A DNA stretch of 64,000 nt from Streptomyces apocyni. Lineage in GTDB: Bacteria; Actinomycetota; Actinomycetes; Streptomycetales; Streptomycetaceae. Numbering within the stretch: the first letter of the stretch is position 1; the number at the start of each line of letters is the position of its first letter. The position numbers were made by a program, and so were the translations under genes. The DNA is taken from NCBI RefSeq assembly GCF_009739465.1, contig NZ_WHOM01000050.1, forward strand, positions 1 through 64,000. Reading direction: 5' to 3'. Positions 1-19,359 of the stretch are shown here, piece by piece. The notes below the pieces were generated by a model. That model worked only from the letters and a program-made list of their open reading frames with translations. It ran no database searches and was not told where the DNA came from.

Positions 1-9587
<9,587 letters not shown>

Positions 9588-9829
9588 CACTTACGGATTC
9601 CCTTTCCCTGACTGCGTCCTGCTCCGGATTCAAGAATGCCGCTCTTGCTTTCGCATTCGACTGTACGACCGGACAGGTATTCGACCCCCAGTGAGTGACC
9701 ATGTGCTGGTAATCAGCGGTGTGTTCGCCGCACGGAGTGCCGCGATTACCTCAGGGTGATCCGGGGGTTTCCTCTCGCCGGTACCTTCGACGCGGAATGT
9801 ATTCCTGGGCCATCGGAGGGAACAGAGTA
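9588..9829. promoter_or_regulatory. Divergent promoter region, PKS / SnoaL-like gene
   Basis: This non-coding stretch separates the minus-strand PKS from a plus-strand SnoaL-like gene. It carries GGTAATC at 9709-9715 and GATTACC at 9744-9750, so an ATTACC element faces each gene. The same element recurs at 11728/11760 and 17589/17636. An AAGGGA site precedes the PKS start and GGAGGG at 9815-9820 precedes the SnoaL-like start. Confidence 0.5.
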
Positions 9830-10243
9830 ATGACCAGTAACTCGAACAGTGTCGTGCTGCCTCGCGAGATCGAGGACCACATCGAGAGTTATGTCATCGC
9901 CATGAACGCGGGCGACGCCGAGGCCGTCGAGCGTCACTACACCGAGGAGGCCGTCGCGGTCTGGGAGCCCGGCAATCCGCTGTCCGGCGACGCGCGGCGC
10001 GCGTACACCAAGGACTTCCTCGTCAACCAGCGCCCGAAGATGGACGCCGTCGTACGGGAGGCGTACGTGACGGGTGACACCACGCTGCTGGTGGTGGACT
10101 GGAAGATGGAGATAACCGGCGAGGACGGCAACCGGGAGCAGGTCACGGGCGTGGGCCTGGACGTGCTGCGCAAGCAGGAGGACGGCAGCTGGCTGTACGC
10201 CATCGACGACCCGTTCGGCGAGGAGCCCCGCCCGGCCGCGTAG
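9830..10243 (+). CDS. SnoaL-like (NTF2-fold) protein
   Basis: This 137-residue protein has the SnoaL/DUF4440 cone-barrel pattern: an N-terminal helix (DHIESYVIAMNAGD), a Tyr/acid-rich turn, and four C-terminal strands ending in a GSWLYAIDDPFG motif. NTF2-fold proteins in polyketide clusters act as aldol cyclases, epoxide-opening cyclases or isomerases. The sequence alone does not say which applies here. The ATG at 9830 follows GGAGGG at 9815-9820; upstream in-frame codons have no such site. It is clearly related to the convergent gene at 10342-10746, with matching DxVTL/TTLLVVD and W-LY/MA-D motifs, so the pair are paralogues. It is divergent from the PKS across a short regulatory gap, which supports a role in the PKS pathway (inference). 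Confidence 0.85.
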   Translation: MTSNSNSVVLPREIEDHIESYVIAMNAGDAEAVERHYTEEAVAVWEPGNPLSGDARRAYTKDFLVNQRPKMDAVVREAYVTGDTTLLVVDWKMEITGEDGNREQVTGVGLDVLRKQEDGSWLYAIDDPFGEEPRPAA

Positions 10244-10292
10244 CCGCGAGCACTGTGTGGAACCTGAGGCACTGAGAAGAGCCAGCGGCACT

Positions 10293-10328
10293 GAGAAGGC
10301 CGGGCCCGGAGGGGGGCCCGGCCTTCTC
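10293..10328. terminator. Bidirectional intrinsic terminator
   Basis: A perfect 15-bp stem (10293-10307 pairing with 10314-10328) closes a 6-base loop between two convergent SnoaL-like genes. Short pyrimidine runs flank it on both sides. Confidence 0.85.
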
Positions 10329-10341
10329 GTTACTCAATCGC

Positions 10342-10746
10342 TCACGCGGCGGCGTCGGCGACCGGACGGTCTACGGCCATGAGCCACCTGTCGCCCTCGA
10401 CCCGGCGCACGACATCGGTGCACTGGCCCTTGACGGGGATGAGCTCGCCGTTCTCGTCGGGCAGACCCAACTCGAAGTCCACCACGATCAGGGTCACATC
10501 ACCCGCGGTGTACGAGTGCTTCAACGTCGAGTTCAGCGTCGGGCCCTTGGCCAGCATCTCCTTGATGGCGCGGGTCCGCTCGGCGCCGGTCAGCGGCTGG
10601 CCCGAGAGATTGGAGATGGCGTCGTCCCGGTAGAGCCGGTCGAAGGCCTCGCCCTCACCCGAGTTGAAGGCCTTGAGGAACACGTCGTTCTGCACGTCGG
10701 GGTCGGCGGTCAGTTCCAGGCTGTACAGGTCGGTCTCAGCGGACAT
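10342..10746 (-). CDS. SnoaL-like (NTF2-fold) protein, paralogue of the neighbouring gene
   Basis: A 134-residue NTF2-fold protein with an N-terminal helix (FLKAFNSGEGEAFDRLYRDD), LSGQPLTGAERTR turn and terminal strand pattern DRWLMAVDRPVA. The start at 10746 has a GAAGGAGA site about 6 bases upstream. It lies 36 bases after the NmrA-like gene on the same strand, so the two are probably cotranscribed. Its closest visible relative is the 137-residue gene at 9830-10243, and the two converge on a shared terminator. A duplicated SnoaL-like pair next to one PKS suggests two cyclisation or dehydration steps, or a heteromeric cyclase. Both are inference; no catalytic residues can be assigned from sequence alone. 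Confidence 0.85.
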   Translation of the reverse strand: MSAETDLYSLELTADPDVQNDVFLKAFNSGEGEAFDRLYRDDAISNLSGQPLTGAERTRAIKEMLAKGPTLNSTLKHSYTAGDVTLIVVDFELGLPDENGELIPVKGQCTDVVRRVEGDRWLMAVDRPVADAAA

Positions 10747-10782
10747 GGTGCTGTCTCCTTCTCAGGTGATGGATGGTTGTGC

Positions 10783-11640
10783 TTACGCGTCCCAGACGCC
10801 GGTAGCGCCCGCGGACTTCGCGAAGTCGGCGAAGTCACGGGGTACGCGCCCCAGGGCGTCCTGGACGCCGGTCGACAGGTAGGCGCCCTTGCCTTCCCTG
10901 ATCTGACCGAACAGGTCGGCGCACATCCGCGCGTAATCGGCGGGCACGCCCTGAGCGACCAGTTCGGCCACGTACGCGTCGGCCGAGACCGCGACATAGC
11001 GAATGTCCCGCCCGGCCTGACCGGCGACCGCCGCGACCGCGTCGCCGAACGACATCAGTCGGGGCCCGGACAGTTCGTAGGTCCGGCCCGTGTGGCCGTC
11101 TTCGGTGAGCGCGGCCACCGCCACCGCGGCCACGTCCGCGCAGTCGATGAACGGCTCGAGTCCGTCGCCAGCGGGCAGCCGGATCTCGCCCTCGTGGACG
11201 CCGTCGAGGAGGATGCCCTCGTCGAAGTTCTGGAAGAACCAACTGGGCCGCAGAATCGTCCAGTCCAGGCCGGACGCCCGGACCTCGTCCTCGCTGCCGG
11301 TCAGCGACTTGCCGCCCGCGTCCTCGTTGGTGCGGGCCTGTAGCAGGACGACGCGCCCGACACCGCTGGCCCTGGCCAGTCGGCAGAAGGCGCGCACCGA
11401 GTACGAGGGGTCCCACTCCACTGGCTGATCGGCCATGTCCACGAGATAGACCGCGCCGGCACCCGCCAGGGCGTCCGGCCAGGTGCTCTCGTCGAACCAG
11501 TCGAACCGGGTCGGACTCGACCGACTGGCCGCCCGGACCTCAAGCCCGCGCGCCTGGAGCTGAGCGACGACCCGACTCCCGGTTTTCCCCTTTCCGCCGA
11601 GTACCAGAATCGGTTTCGCAGTAGCCGCCTCTTCAGTCAT
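10783..11640 (-). CDS. NmrA-like NAD(P)-binding protein (atypical SDR)
   Basis: This 285-residue protein has an N-terminal Rossmann motif GGKGKTG (about residues 15-21), the ARTNEDAGG region, and the DWTILRPSWFFQNF motif typical of the NmrA/atypical SDR group. NmrA-type proteins either sense NAD(P) redox state or reduce C=C or carbonyl bonds. In polyketide clusters they are usually tailoring reductases. The ATG at 11640 has no clear Shine-Dalgarno sequence, but a TAGGAT hexamer lies about 30 bases upstream, so a leaderless or very short-leader transcript is possible. It heads a two-gene operon with the downstream SnoaL-like gene and is divergent from the P450 at 11849. Confidence 0.85.
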   Translation of the reverse strand: MTEEAATAKPILVLGGKGKTGSRVVAQLQARGLEVRAASRSSPTRFDWFDESTWPDALAGAGAVYLVDMADQPVEWDPSYSVRAFCRLARASGVGRVVLLQARTNEDAGGKSLTGSEDEVRASGLDWTILRPSWFFQNFDEGILLDGVHEGEIRLPAGDGLEPFIDCADVAAVAVAALTEDGHTGRTYELSGPRLMSFGDAVAAVAGQAGRDIRYVAVSADAYVAELVAQGVPADYARMCADLFGQIREGKGAYLSTGVQDALGRVPRDFADFAKSAGATGVWDA

Positions 11641-11848
11641 ACAAGAAGTGCACCACGTAATCCAGGCGAATCCTATGGGGTATCGGGATCTCCGTTCTTC
11701 GCCGGGTATACCGGCCTTGCCGGAGCCGGTAATTCACCGGGTTTCGGCTGTGACCTCGCGATTACCTCGCGGTGGGTGAAGCGAGATGACCGCCACGTAC
11801 GTTTCTCATCGTGCAGCCATGATCCGGCGGAATACCATGGAGCCCCGT
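11641..11848. promoter_or_regulatory. Divergent promoter region, NmrA-like gene / P450
   Basis: The region contains GGTAATT at 11728-11734 (ATTACC facing the minus-strand gene) and GATTACC at 11760-11766 facing the P450. The right element sits in an 11-bp direct repeat, ACCTCGCG at 11753 and again at 11764. An 11-bp spacing is typical of SARP operators, but binding here is inference. Confidence 0.45.
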
Positions 11849-13105
11849 ATGACTGATGAGACCTGCCCTTACGCCATAGATACCGCGGGCCGTGATATCC
11901 ACGGAGAGGCCGCCCAGCTGCGTGCGCGGGGACGCGCCACCCAAGTAGAGCTCCCCGGTGGTGTGGTGACCTGGTGGGTCACCGATCAGGTCCTGCTCAA
12001 GGAACTGCTCATCGACCCGCGCGTGTCCCGTGACACCTACCGGCACTGGCCAGCGTGGGAGAACGGCGAGAGCGAACTGGCCAAGACCTGGCCGCTCGCC
12101 ATGTGGGTGTCAGACCGCAACATGATCACGGCGTACGGCACCGACCATCGGCGGCTGCGCAAGCTGGTGGCCAAGGCGTTCACCGCGCGTCGTTCCGCGG
12201 CACTGCGGCCGCGCATCGAGGAGATCACCACGGAACTCCTCGACAGGATCGCCGCGCTGCCCCCCGGACAACCGGTCGACCTGCGCCAGGAGTTCGCCTA
12301 CCCCCTGCCCACTCAGGTCATCTCGGAGCTGCTCGGCATCCCCGACAGCATCCGTGGCGACCTGCTGAAGGCGGTCAGCAGGATGCTGGACACCTCATCG
12401 GACGCCGGTCAGGCGAAGGCGAACGAGCTGGAGCTCTACCGGCTTCTCGACGCTCTGGTAGCCATCAAGCGTGAGTCGCCTGAGGATGACCTGACCAGCG
12501 AACTCATCGCCGTACGCGACGACGGTGGAGCGGGGCTCAGCGAGCGCGAACTGGTGGACACCGTACTGCTGATGTTCACCGCGGGCCACGAAACCACCGT
12601 CAACCTGCTGGACCAGGCGGTCTACGCCCTCCTCGGGCATCCGGAGCAGCTCGCCATGGTGCTCGGCGGCGACGTTCCCTGGGAGGACGCGATCGAGGAG
12701 GTTCTCCGCTTGGAGGCCCCGTTCGCGAACCTCCCCATGCGGTACGCCGTCGAGGACATCGAGCTGGACGACCTCACCATCGCCAAGGGGGAGCCGATCG
12801 TGGTGTCGTTCGCCGCGGCGGGGCGCGATCCGGGTGTCCATGGCGCCACCGCCGACGCGTTCGACGTCACACGGGCCACCCGACGGGAGCATGTCGCGTT
12901 CGGCCATGGTGTCCACCACTGCGTCGGCGCTCCTTTGGCGCGGCTGGAAGCCTCCATCGGTCTGCCCGCGCTGTTCGCCCGGTTCCCGCGGCTGCGCTTG
13001 GCCCAACCCGCCGAGTCCATCGAGCCGTTGGGGTCCTTCGTCTCCAACGGGCACCGCGGCCTCCCGGTCCTTCTGGGAGCGGACATCCCCGTCGGTGCTC
13101 GGTAG
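11849..13105 (+). CDS. Cytochrome P450
   Basis: A 418-residue bacterial class I P450, soluble and without a membrane anchor. The I-helix motif AGHETT supplies the acid/alcohol pair, ExxR is in EEVLRLEAP, and the haem-ligand loop is FGHGVHHCVG. These point to an active haem monooxygenase, most like macrolide-type actinomycete P450s. I choose the ATG at 11849 because TGGAG lies 7 bases upstream; a second ATG at 11837 would add four residues. The next gene, an SDR, starts 69 bases downstream in the same direction, and the pair could carry out hydroxylation followed by alcohol oxidation (inference). Electron-transfer partners are not adjacent; the only ones seen are at 32.2-33.8 kb. Confidence 0.93.
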   Translation: MTDETCPYAIDTAGRDIHGEAAQLRARGRATQVELPGGVVTWWVTDQVLLKELLIDPRVSRDTYRHWPAWENGESELAKTWPLAMWVSDRNMITAYGTDHRRLRKLVAKAFTARRSAALRPRIEEITTELLDRIAALPPGQPVDLRQEFAYPLPTQVISELLGIPDSIRGDLLKAVSRMLDTSSDAGQAKANELELYRLLDALVAIKRESPEDDLTSELIAVRDDGGAGLSERELVDTVLLMFTAGHETTVNLLDQAVYALLGHPEQLAMVLGGDVPWEDAIEEVLRLEAPFANLPMRYAVEDIELDDLTIAKGEPIVVSFAAAGRDPGVHGATADAFDVTRATRREHVAFGHGVHHCVGAPLARLEASIGLPALFARFPRLRLAQPAESIEPLGSFVSNGHRGLPVLLGADIPVGAR

Positions 13106-13174
13106 GCCAGGCCCTGAAAACCCACCCGGTCGGAACGCACCGGGTCTGTTCACACCCTCATGGAGGAAGTTCCT

Positions 13175-13939
13175 ATGGCCGACTACAGCGGCAAGAAGGC
13201 CGTCATCACGGGCGGTACGCACGGCATGGGTCTGGCGATCGCCAAGGCCCTGCTCGCCGGAGGCGCCGAGGTCCTGGTCACCGGGCGCAACGAGCAGAAC
13301 ATCGAGGCGGCCAAGGCCGAACTCGGCCCGGCCGCACATGTGGTGCGCTCCGACGCCGGGAGCCTCGACGCCATCGAGCTGCTTGGCAAGATCGTCGATG
13401 ACAAGCTCGGACGGATCGACCACCTGTTCATCAACGCGGGCACGGCGATCCTGGAGCCCTTCGCGGCGGTCACCGAGGAGTCGTTCGATCGGCAGTTCAA
13501 CGTGAACACCAAGGGTGCGTTCTTCGCGGTTCAGCGGCTGGCTCCGCTGATCCAGGACGGTGGCTCCATCGTCTTCACCAGCTCGGTGGCGGACACCGGT
13601 GGCACGCCGGGGATGAGTGCCTACTCCGGCTCGAAGGCGGCACTGTTCTCCTTCACCCAGGTCTTCGCCTCCGAGCTGCTGCCGCGCAACATCCGCGTGA
13701 ACGCCGTGAGCCCGGGCTTCATTGATACCCCGAGCATGGGTGTCCCGGGCCTGAGCGACGCGGAGAAGGCCGGCTTCATGGAACTCGGTGACACGATCAC
13801 CCCGATGAAGCGGCACGGAGCCGTCGAGGAGATCGCCCGCGCGGCGCTCTTCCTCGCCGTGGACGCCACGTACACCACGGGCACGAAGCTGCCGGTCGAC
13901 GGTGGCCTCGGCCAGGGCGTGCAGTACCCGCAGAGTTAG
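13175..13939 (+). CDS. Short-chain dehydrogenase/reductase
   Basis: A 254-residue classical SDR. The cofactor motif TGGTHGMG is near the N-terminus, the INAG strand motif follows, and the catalytic set is Ser in TSSVA, then SAYSGSK supplying Tyr and Lys. The family oxidises or reduces alcohols and ketones with NAD(P)H. The start at 13175 is preferred over 13160 because GGAGGAAG at 13162-13169 is ideally spaced for it. It follows the P450 on the same strand and ends at a repeat-rich terminator region. Confidence 0.92.
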   Translation: MADYSGKKAVITGGTHGMGLAIAKALLAGGAEVLVTGRNEQNIEAAKAELGPAAHVVRSDAGSLDAIELLGKIVDDKLGRIDHLFINAGTAILEPFAAVTEESFDRQFNVNTKGAFFAVQRLAPLIQDGGSIVFTSSVADTGGTPGMSAYSGSKAALFSFTQVFASELLPRNIRVNAVSPGFIDTPSMGVPGLSDAEKAGFMELGDTITPMKRHGAVEEIARAALFLAVDATYTTGTKLPVDGGLGQGVQYPQS

Positions 13940-14005
13940 AGCCCGCGCCAGAGCTCTAGAGCCACGCCAGAGCCAGAGCCCGCGCCAGAGCCAGAGCCCA
14001 CGCCA
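13939..14005. repeat. Imperfect tandem repeat, about 18-bp unit
   Basis: Three to four degenerate copies of an 18-19 base unit (AGAGCCAGAGCCCGCGCC) follow the SDR stop codon and run into the terminator hairpin. They are non-coding and may mark replication slippage. Confidence 0.7.
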
Positions 14006-14042
14006 GCGGCCCCGACGGGAAGTTCCCGTCGGGGCCGCTGGC
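14002..14042. terminator. Bidirectional terminator hairpin
   Basis: A nearly perfect 20-bp inverted repeat (14002-14021 with 14023-14042) lies between the convergent SDR and amine oxidase genes. The inner pairs must open to form a loop. Confidence 0.8.
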
Positions 14043-14057
14043 GGCTGTGCCGGTGGG

Positions 14058-15527
14058 TCACACGAGCGCGGCTGCCTGTTCGGCGGCCCGGAAGCCCGTC
14101 TCGATCGCACCGTCGATGAAGCCGGTCCAGCCGGACGCGATGCCATCGTTGGCGAAGGCGATACGGCCATGGGGACGCTGCACCGCCGGCAGATGCCGGG
14201 TCAGCTGGCCGGGGCGGCGCAGCGCCCAGCCACCGCGGGCGAACTCGTCCTTGCCCCAGTCCTGCGCCCTGACGTCAACGACCTCGGCCTTCGGCAGCAT
14301 GCGGCGTACGACCGGGTTGAGCTGCGCGGGATCGCTGACGTCCAGCGACGGGTCCTCGCTGAAGCCGATCATGAGCTGCTCGCTGTTCCCCAGGTCGTAG
14401 TAGGAGAACAGTGCGGAGATCGGCGCGCCCTCCTCCCCGTTCGCGACGACCCGGCCGACGTCGCCACGTACCCGCGCCCAGAACTTCGCGGCGTTGGGGA
14501 CACCGCTGCCCTGTTCGGCTACTTCGGCGTGCATGGGTGGCAGGCCGGGCGCGAACCTGATGTGCTTCCAGACGTTGGCGGGAACGGCGACGACCGCGAC
14601 CGGAGCGCGGAAGATCCGACCGGTGCGTGTGACGACCGTGACGCGCCTGCCGTCATCGGCGATGTACGCCACGGGCTGCCGGTAGATCACGCGGGCCCTG
14701 GCATCGGCCAGCATCGCCTCAAGCAGGCCCTTCATGCCGTCGTCCGCGACCTGACCGATCAGCGAGTGCCAGCCCTCGGTGGTGTGTCCTGGCAGTGCCC
14801 ACCACTGGGCGAGCGCGGTGAGGGCGCCGTCGGCGCTGTTGCCGCCGGAGTAGTTGGACAGGGTGCCGCTGATCCACAACCGGTCTCGCGCGGGCAGCTT
14901 CAGGTCGTCCATCCGGTCGCTCAGCGACTTGCCGTCGATGGCGCGGATCTTGTCCTCCGCGTACAGCGGCTCCAGCGGACGGGGAAAGTAGTCCCTGGTC
15001 CCCTCGAAGACCCGAGCGAGCAGGTTGTCGTAGTGGGTGAAGGCGTCGAGGCCGAACTCCTGGTACCTGCCGGGCTCGACCGGGAAGACGGCCTTGTCCG
15101 GTCCCACGCCCTCGGGGCTCAGACCGAAGCCGTACCGCTTGAGCTCCTTCATCACCAGGTCCTGGCTCGGCGAGAACCAGTTGGCGCCGAGCTCGATGCG
15201 CTGACCGGCGAACGTCTGGGTCCAGGTGCGGCCGCCGATACGGTCACGCGCCTCGATGATGAGCGGACGCCTGCCGCGCGCCCTGAGCTCACGCGCCGCC
15301 GTCACACCGGCGTATCCAGCGCCGATGACGATCGCGTCGTACGAACCCTCCTCTCCCACCTCCGTAGTACCGGCGAGGTCGCCCGCCGCGACGGCGCCCG
15401 CGGCGTTGACAGCGCCCGTGGCGCCCAGCGCACCCACGGCGGCGACGGTTCCCGCCGCCCTCAGCACGCTGCGGCGGGTGACTTTGGTCGCGGGTATGCC
15501 TGACGTGGTGTCGCCTTGGTTATCCAT
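14058..15527 (-). CDS. Flavin-containing amine oxidase with Tat signal
   Basis: A 489-residue FAD enzyme. Residues 17-45 form a twin-arginine export signal (TRRSVLR followed by an Ala/Gly-rich hydrophobic stretch). The FAD dinucleotide-binding motif GAGYAGVTAARELRARG comes at about residue 70, and GGRTWTQTF plus GANWF are typical of the monoamine-oxidase family. The C-terminal FAD-contacting segment SGWTGFIDGAIETG is intact. The family oxidises amines to imines. Next to an aminotransferase it could process an amine-bearing polyketide, perhaps outside the cell (inference). The ATG at 15527 has GGGGAGA about 6 bases upstream; an upstream extension to 15635 lacks this and would bury the Tat motif. 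It lies downstream of the monooxygenase gene on the same strand, separated by an inverted repeat. Confidence 0.9.
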   Translation of the reverse strand: MDNQGDTTSGIPATKVTRRSVLRAAGTVAAVGALGATGAVNAAGAVAAGDLAGTTEVGEEGSYDAIVIGAGYAGVTAARELRARGRRPLIIEARDRIGGRTWTQTFAGQRIELGANWFSPSQDLVMKELKRYGFGLSPEGVGPDKAVFPVEPGRYQEFGLDAFTHYDNLLARVFEGTRDYFPRPLEPLYAEDKIRAIDGKSLSDRMDDLKLPARDRLWISGTLSNYSGGNSADGALTALAQWWALPGHTTEGWHSLIGQVADDGMKGLLEAMLADARARVIYRQPVAYIADDGRRVTVVTRTGRIFRAPVAVVAVPANVWKHIRFAPGLPPMHAEVAEQGSGVPNAAKFWARVRGDVGRVVANGEEGAPISALFSYYDLGNSEQLMIGFSEDPSLDVSDPAQLNPVVRRMLPKAEVVDVRAQDWGKDEFARGGWALRRPGQLTRHLPAVQRPHGRIAFANDGIASGWTGFIDGAIETGFRAAEQAAALV

Positions 15528-15592
15528 GGATCTCCCCTGTGATGGATAGGTCACTGAATAGGTGCGGTAGCGGTGGTGAGGGGGCGGTAACC

Positions 15593-15638
15593 CACATGTG
15601 GCCTGTGTGCGGCGACTGCCACACCCAGGCCACATGTG
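15593..15638. repeat. Long imperfect inverted repeat between two genes
   Basis: CACATGTGGCCT at 15593 pairs with the complementary arm ending at 15638, with a 2-base bulge and a 10-base loop. It lies 15 bases after the monooxygenase stop and upstream of the amine oxidase start on the same strand, so it may be an attenuator, an mRNA-stabilising hairpin or an operator. Confidence 0.6.
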
Positions 15639-15653
15639 CGGAAGCCGCTCGGC

Positions 15654-16826
15654 TCAGAGGAACGGGGTGTCCGCGTCGAGTCCGAGCAGGACGCGCCCCT
15701 GGACCTCGAGGTTGGTGCTGGGCAGCAGCAGGGCGTGCTGAGCGAGCCCCTGGGCGTCGCGGTGGAAGCGCTGCATGGGAACGCTGCGCTGGATCACGGT
15801 GGCCCCGGACGCGGTGTAGAGGATCTCCACCGCCTCCTTCGCCAGCTGCACCGCGTACGCGGTCTGGCCGCGGACATCGGCCTTCTCGTCGAGCGTGGGC
15901 TGCTCGCCGGCGTCGGCACGCTGCTGGAGCAGGCTCAGCACCCGGTCGAGCAGGGCCGCTGCCGCGGAGATCTTGTTCGCCGCCGTGGCGGTCTGGACCT
16001 GGGTCAGCGGGTGCTGACGCTGATCGGTCCAGTTGGTGTACGTGATGCCACGACCCGGAATCCGCTCCAGGAACAGCTCGTACGCGCCCTTGGCGACGCC
16101 GAGGTACGCGGCCGCGCACTCCGCCATGATGTAGGTGAACAGTCCGTACTGACGGCCAGGTGTGACCTGGTCGGTCCGGCCCGGCGTGGTGTTGAGGATC
16201 GCGTCCTCGTAGCTGATGACGCGGTGCTCGGGGACGAACACGCCGCTGGCGGTGGAGGTCGAGCTGCCCGTCGCGGAGGCCGACGAGGTGTGCCAGTCGT
16301 CCGCGATCGTGTACTCCGACATGGGCACGATGGCCACGGCCTCGTCATGTGTCCCGTCGGGCCGCTCGACGATGGCGGCGGACATGTTCCAGTCAGCGGC
16401 GCGGCAGCCCGAGTTGAACTTCCAGCTGCCGTTGAGAAGGTAGCCGCCCTCGGTGGGGGTGAGGGTTCCGGTGGGAGTGAAGCCACCGGCGATACGGACC
16501 GAGCCGCCGGCGTAGATCTCTTCCTGCGCCTGGTCCGGGTAGAGCGCCGCGAGGCCCGCGGAGGACACCCACACCATCGAGACCCAGCCGGTGGAGCCGC
16601 AGCCTCGGCTGATCTCCCGCAGCACCTCGGCCTGTTCGGGAAGGGAGAGATCGAGTCCACCGAACCGGCGCGGAGTCGCGATGCGGAATACCCCGGCCTT
16701 ATCCAGGAGGGTGATGTTCTCCTCCGGAATCCACCGGTTCCGCTCAGCCTCCTCGCCGTTCTCTCGGAGGGTGGGGACGATGTCCCGCACTGCCTGCAAT
16801 ACGGAGGCAAGGGCACTGTCAGTCAT
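15654..16826 (-). CDS. Acyl-CoA dehydrogenase-fold flavin monooxygenase (group D, two-component)
   Basis: This 390-residue protein has the acyl-CoA dehydrogenase fold: N-terminal helices, the middle beta domain with WKFNSGCRAADW, and a C-terminal helical domain ending in QRFHRDAQGLAQH. That last motif matches the HpaB/HsaA/ActVA-ORF5-like group, which uses reduced FMN or FAD from a partner reductase to hydroxylate or N-oxidise substrates, rather than a true beta-oxidation enzyme. The flavin reductase gene directly upstream on the same strand (16905-17477) fits a two-component system. The ATG at 16826 follows GAGAGGA. The substrate is unknown; hydroxylation or amine oxidation of the polyketide is inferred from context. 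Confidence 0.85.
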   Translation of the reverse strand: MTDSALASVLQAVRDIVPTLRENGEEAERNRWIPEENITLLDKAGVFRIATPRRFGGLDLSLPEQAEVLREISRGCGSTGWVSMVWVSSAGLAALYPDQAQEEIYAGGSVRIAGGFTPTGTLTPTEGGYLLNGSWKFNSGCRAADWNMSAAIVERPDGTHDEAVAIVPMSEYTIADDWHTSSASATGSSTSTASGVFVPEHRVISYEDAILNTTPGRTDQVTPGRQYGLFTYIMAECAAAYLGVAKGAYELFLERIPGRGITYTNWTDQRQHPLTQVQTATAANKISAAAALLDRVLSLLQQRADAGEQPTLDEKADVRGQTAYAVQLAKEAVEILYTASGATVIQRSVPMQRFHRDAQGLAQHALLLPSTNLEVQGRVLLGLDADTPFL

Positions 16827-16904
16827 TGCTGTCCTCTCTCAAGGGGTCAGAGATCTCTGGGGAAATGCGGCCGAGAACGGGCCCTGTCGGGAACCTCGTC
16901 TGAT

Positions 16905-17477
16905 TCATCGCGTGGGCTGCCAACCGTCGGTAATGGGTGAACCGAACTTCCCGTCGAAAAAGAGCAGCCCGGGCTCGTCGCTGCCGTGCCCGGTGCCCAG
17001 GACAGCCCCGATGAAGATGGTGTGGTCGCCGGACTCGTGTGCGTCGCTGAGCTCGCACTCCAGCCATGCCAGCGAGCCCGAGAGCAGCGGCGCCCGGGTG
17101 TGCTCGCCCGGCCGCCAGTCGATCCCGTCGAACTGGGCGGCGCCCAGGGTGCGCTTCTTGTCCGCGAAGTGCCGCGCGACCTGCTCCTGACCCGCGCCCA
17201 GGATGGACACCCCGAACCGTCCGCTGGCGGTGATGGCGCTGTGCATGACCGCGCTGTGGGCTATGGAGCACAGGACGGTCGGCGGGTCGAGCGACACCGA
17301 GCTGAACGCGTTCGCCGTCATGGCGTGCGGCTCGTCGCCGCCCACCGTGAGCACCACCACTCCGGTCGCGAACCGGGACATCGTGTCCCGCAGCGCGGCG
17401 GGCGGTACGGGAACGAGCGTCTGGGCGGGCGAGGTTCGCGGGGCAGCGGGTTCGATCGTGCTGGTTACAGGAGTCAT
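16905..17477 (-). CDS. Flavin reductase (FMN-binding split barrel)
   Basis: A 190-residue flavin reductase-like protein. It shows RFATGVVVLTVGG, the TANAFSSVSLDPPTVLCSI loop and the CELSDAHESGDHTIFIGAV motif of the HpaC/ActVB-like family, which supplies free reduced flavin to a partner oxygenase. The start at 17477 is chosen for the AGAGGG upstream; an in-frame ATG at 17510 lacks a site. It lies 78 bases before the group D monooxygenase and very likely forms the reductase half of the pair. It is divergent from the aminotransferase across a regulatory gap. Confidence 0.9.
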   Translation of the reverse strand: MTPVTSTIEPAAPRTSPAQTLVPVPPAALRDTMSRFATGVVVLTVGGDEPHAMTANAFSSVSLDPPTVLCSIAHSAVMHSAITASGRFGVSILGAGQEQVARHFADKKRTLGAAQFDGIDWRPGEHTRAPLLSGSLAWLECELSDAHESGDHTIFIGAVLGTGHGSDEPGLLFFDGKFGSPITDGWQPTR

Positions 17478-17716
17478 GTCACCCTCTTTGGATTTGACCA
17501 TCGTGAACATCCGGTCTGCCCCGATGGGTTATGGGCCGCCAGCGAATTCCGAAGCTAGTCGAAGAGATATTCCGAACCATCACCGTCAAGTAATCGCCGG
17601 GTCTTCGGGCGTGCGTGCCAGCTCAATGACCCGACTGTTACCTGTCGTTTACGCGTCCGGCTCCACCATGGGTCACCGGAGCCAGAGGTGCGGTGCCGAC
17701 CAAGGGGAGAGCGATA
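17478..17716. promoter_or_regulatory. Divergent promoter region, flavin reductase / aminotransferase
   Basis: The gap contains AGTAATC at 17589-17595 (GATTACT facing the reductase) and TGTTACC at 17636-17642 facing the aminotransferase. Around the second, TGACC, TTACC and TTTAC recur at about 11-bp steps (17627-17654), a SARP-operator-like arrangement. The ribosome site GGGGAGAG at 17704-17711 serves the GTG start at 17717. Confidence 0.45.
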
Positions 17717-19288
<1,572 letters not shown>

Positions 19289-19359
19289 GCGAAGTAACCA
19301 TCGGAGTACGCGGATTAACCAGATGTCCGGCGTACCGAAGTCGTGGTACGAACACGGCC

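Noticed and set aside
13939..14005. Tandem repeats considered as a CRISPR array
   Set aside because: Units are about 18 bases, contiguous and degenerate, with no spacers and no cas genes.
12395..14170. Long minus-strand frame across the P450 and SDR genes
   Set aside because: Composition is shadow-like and it opposes two genes with complete catalytic motifs.
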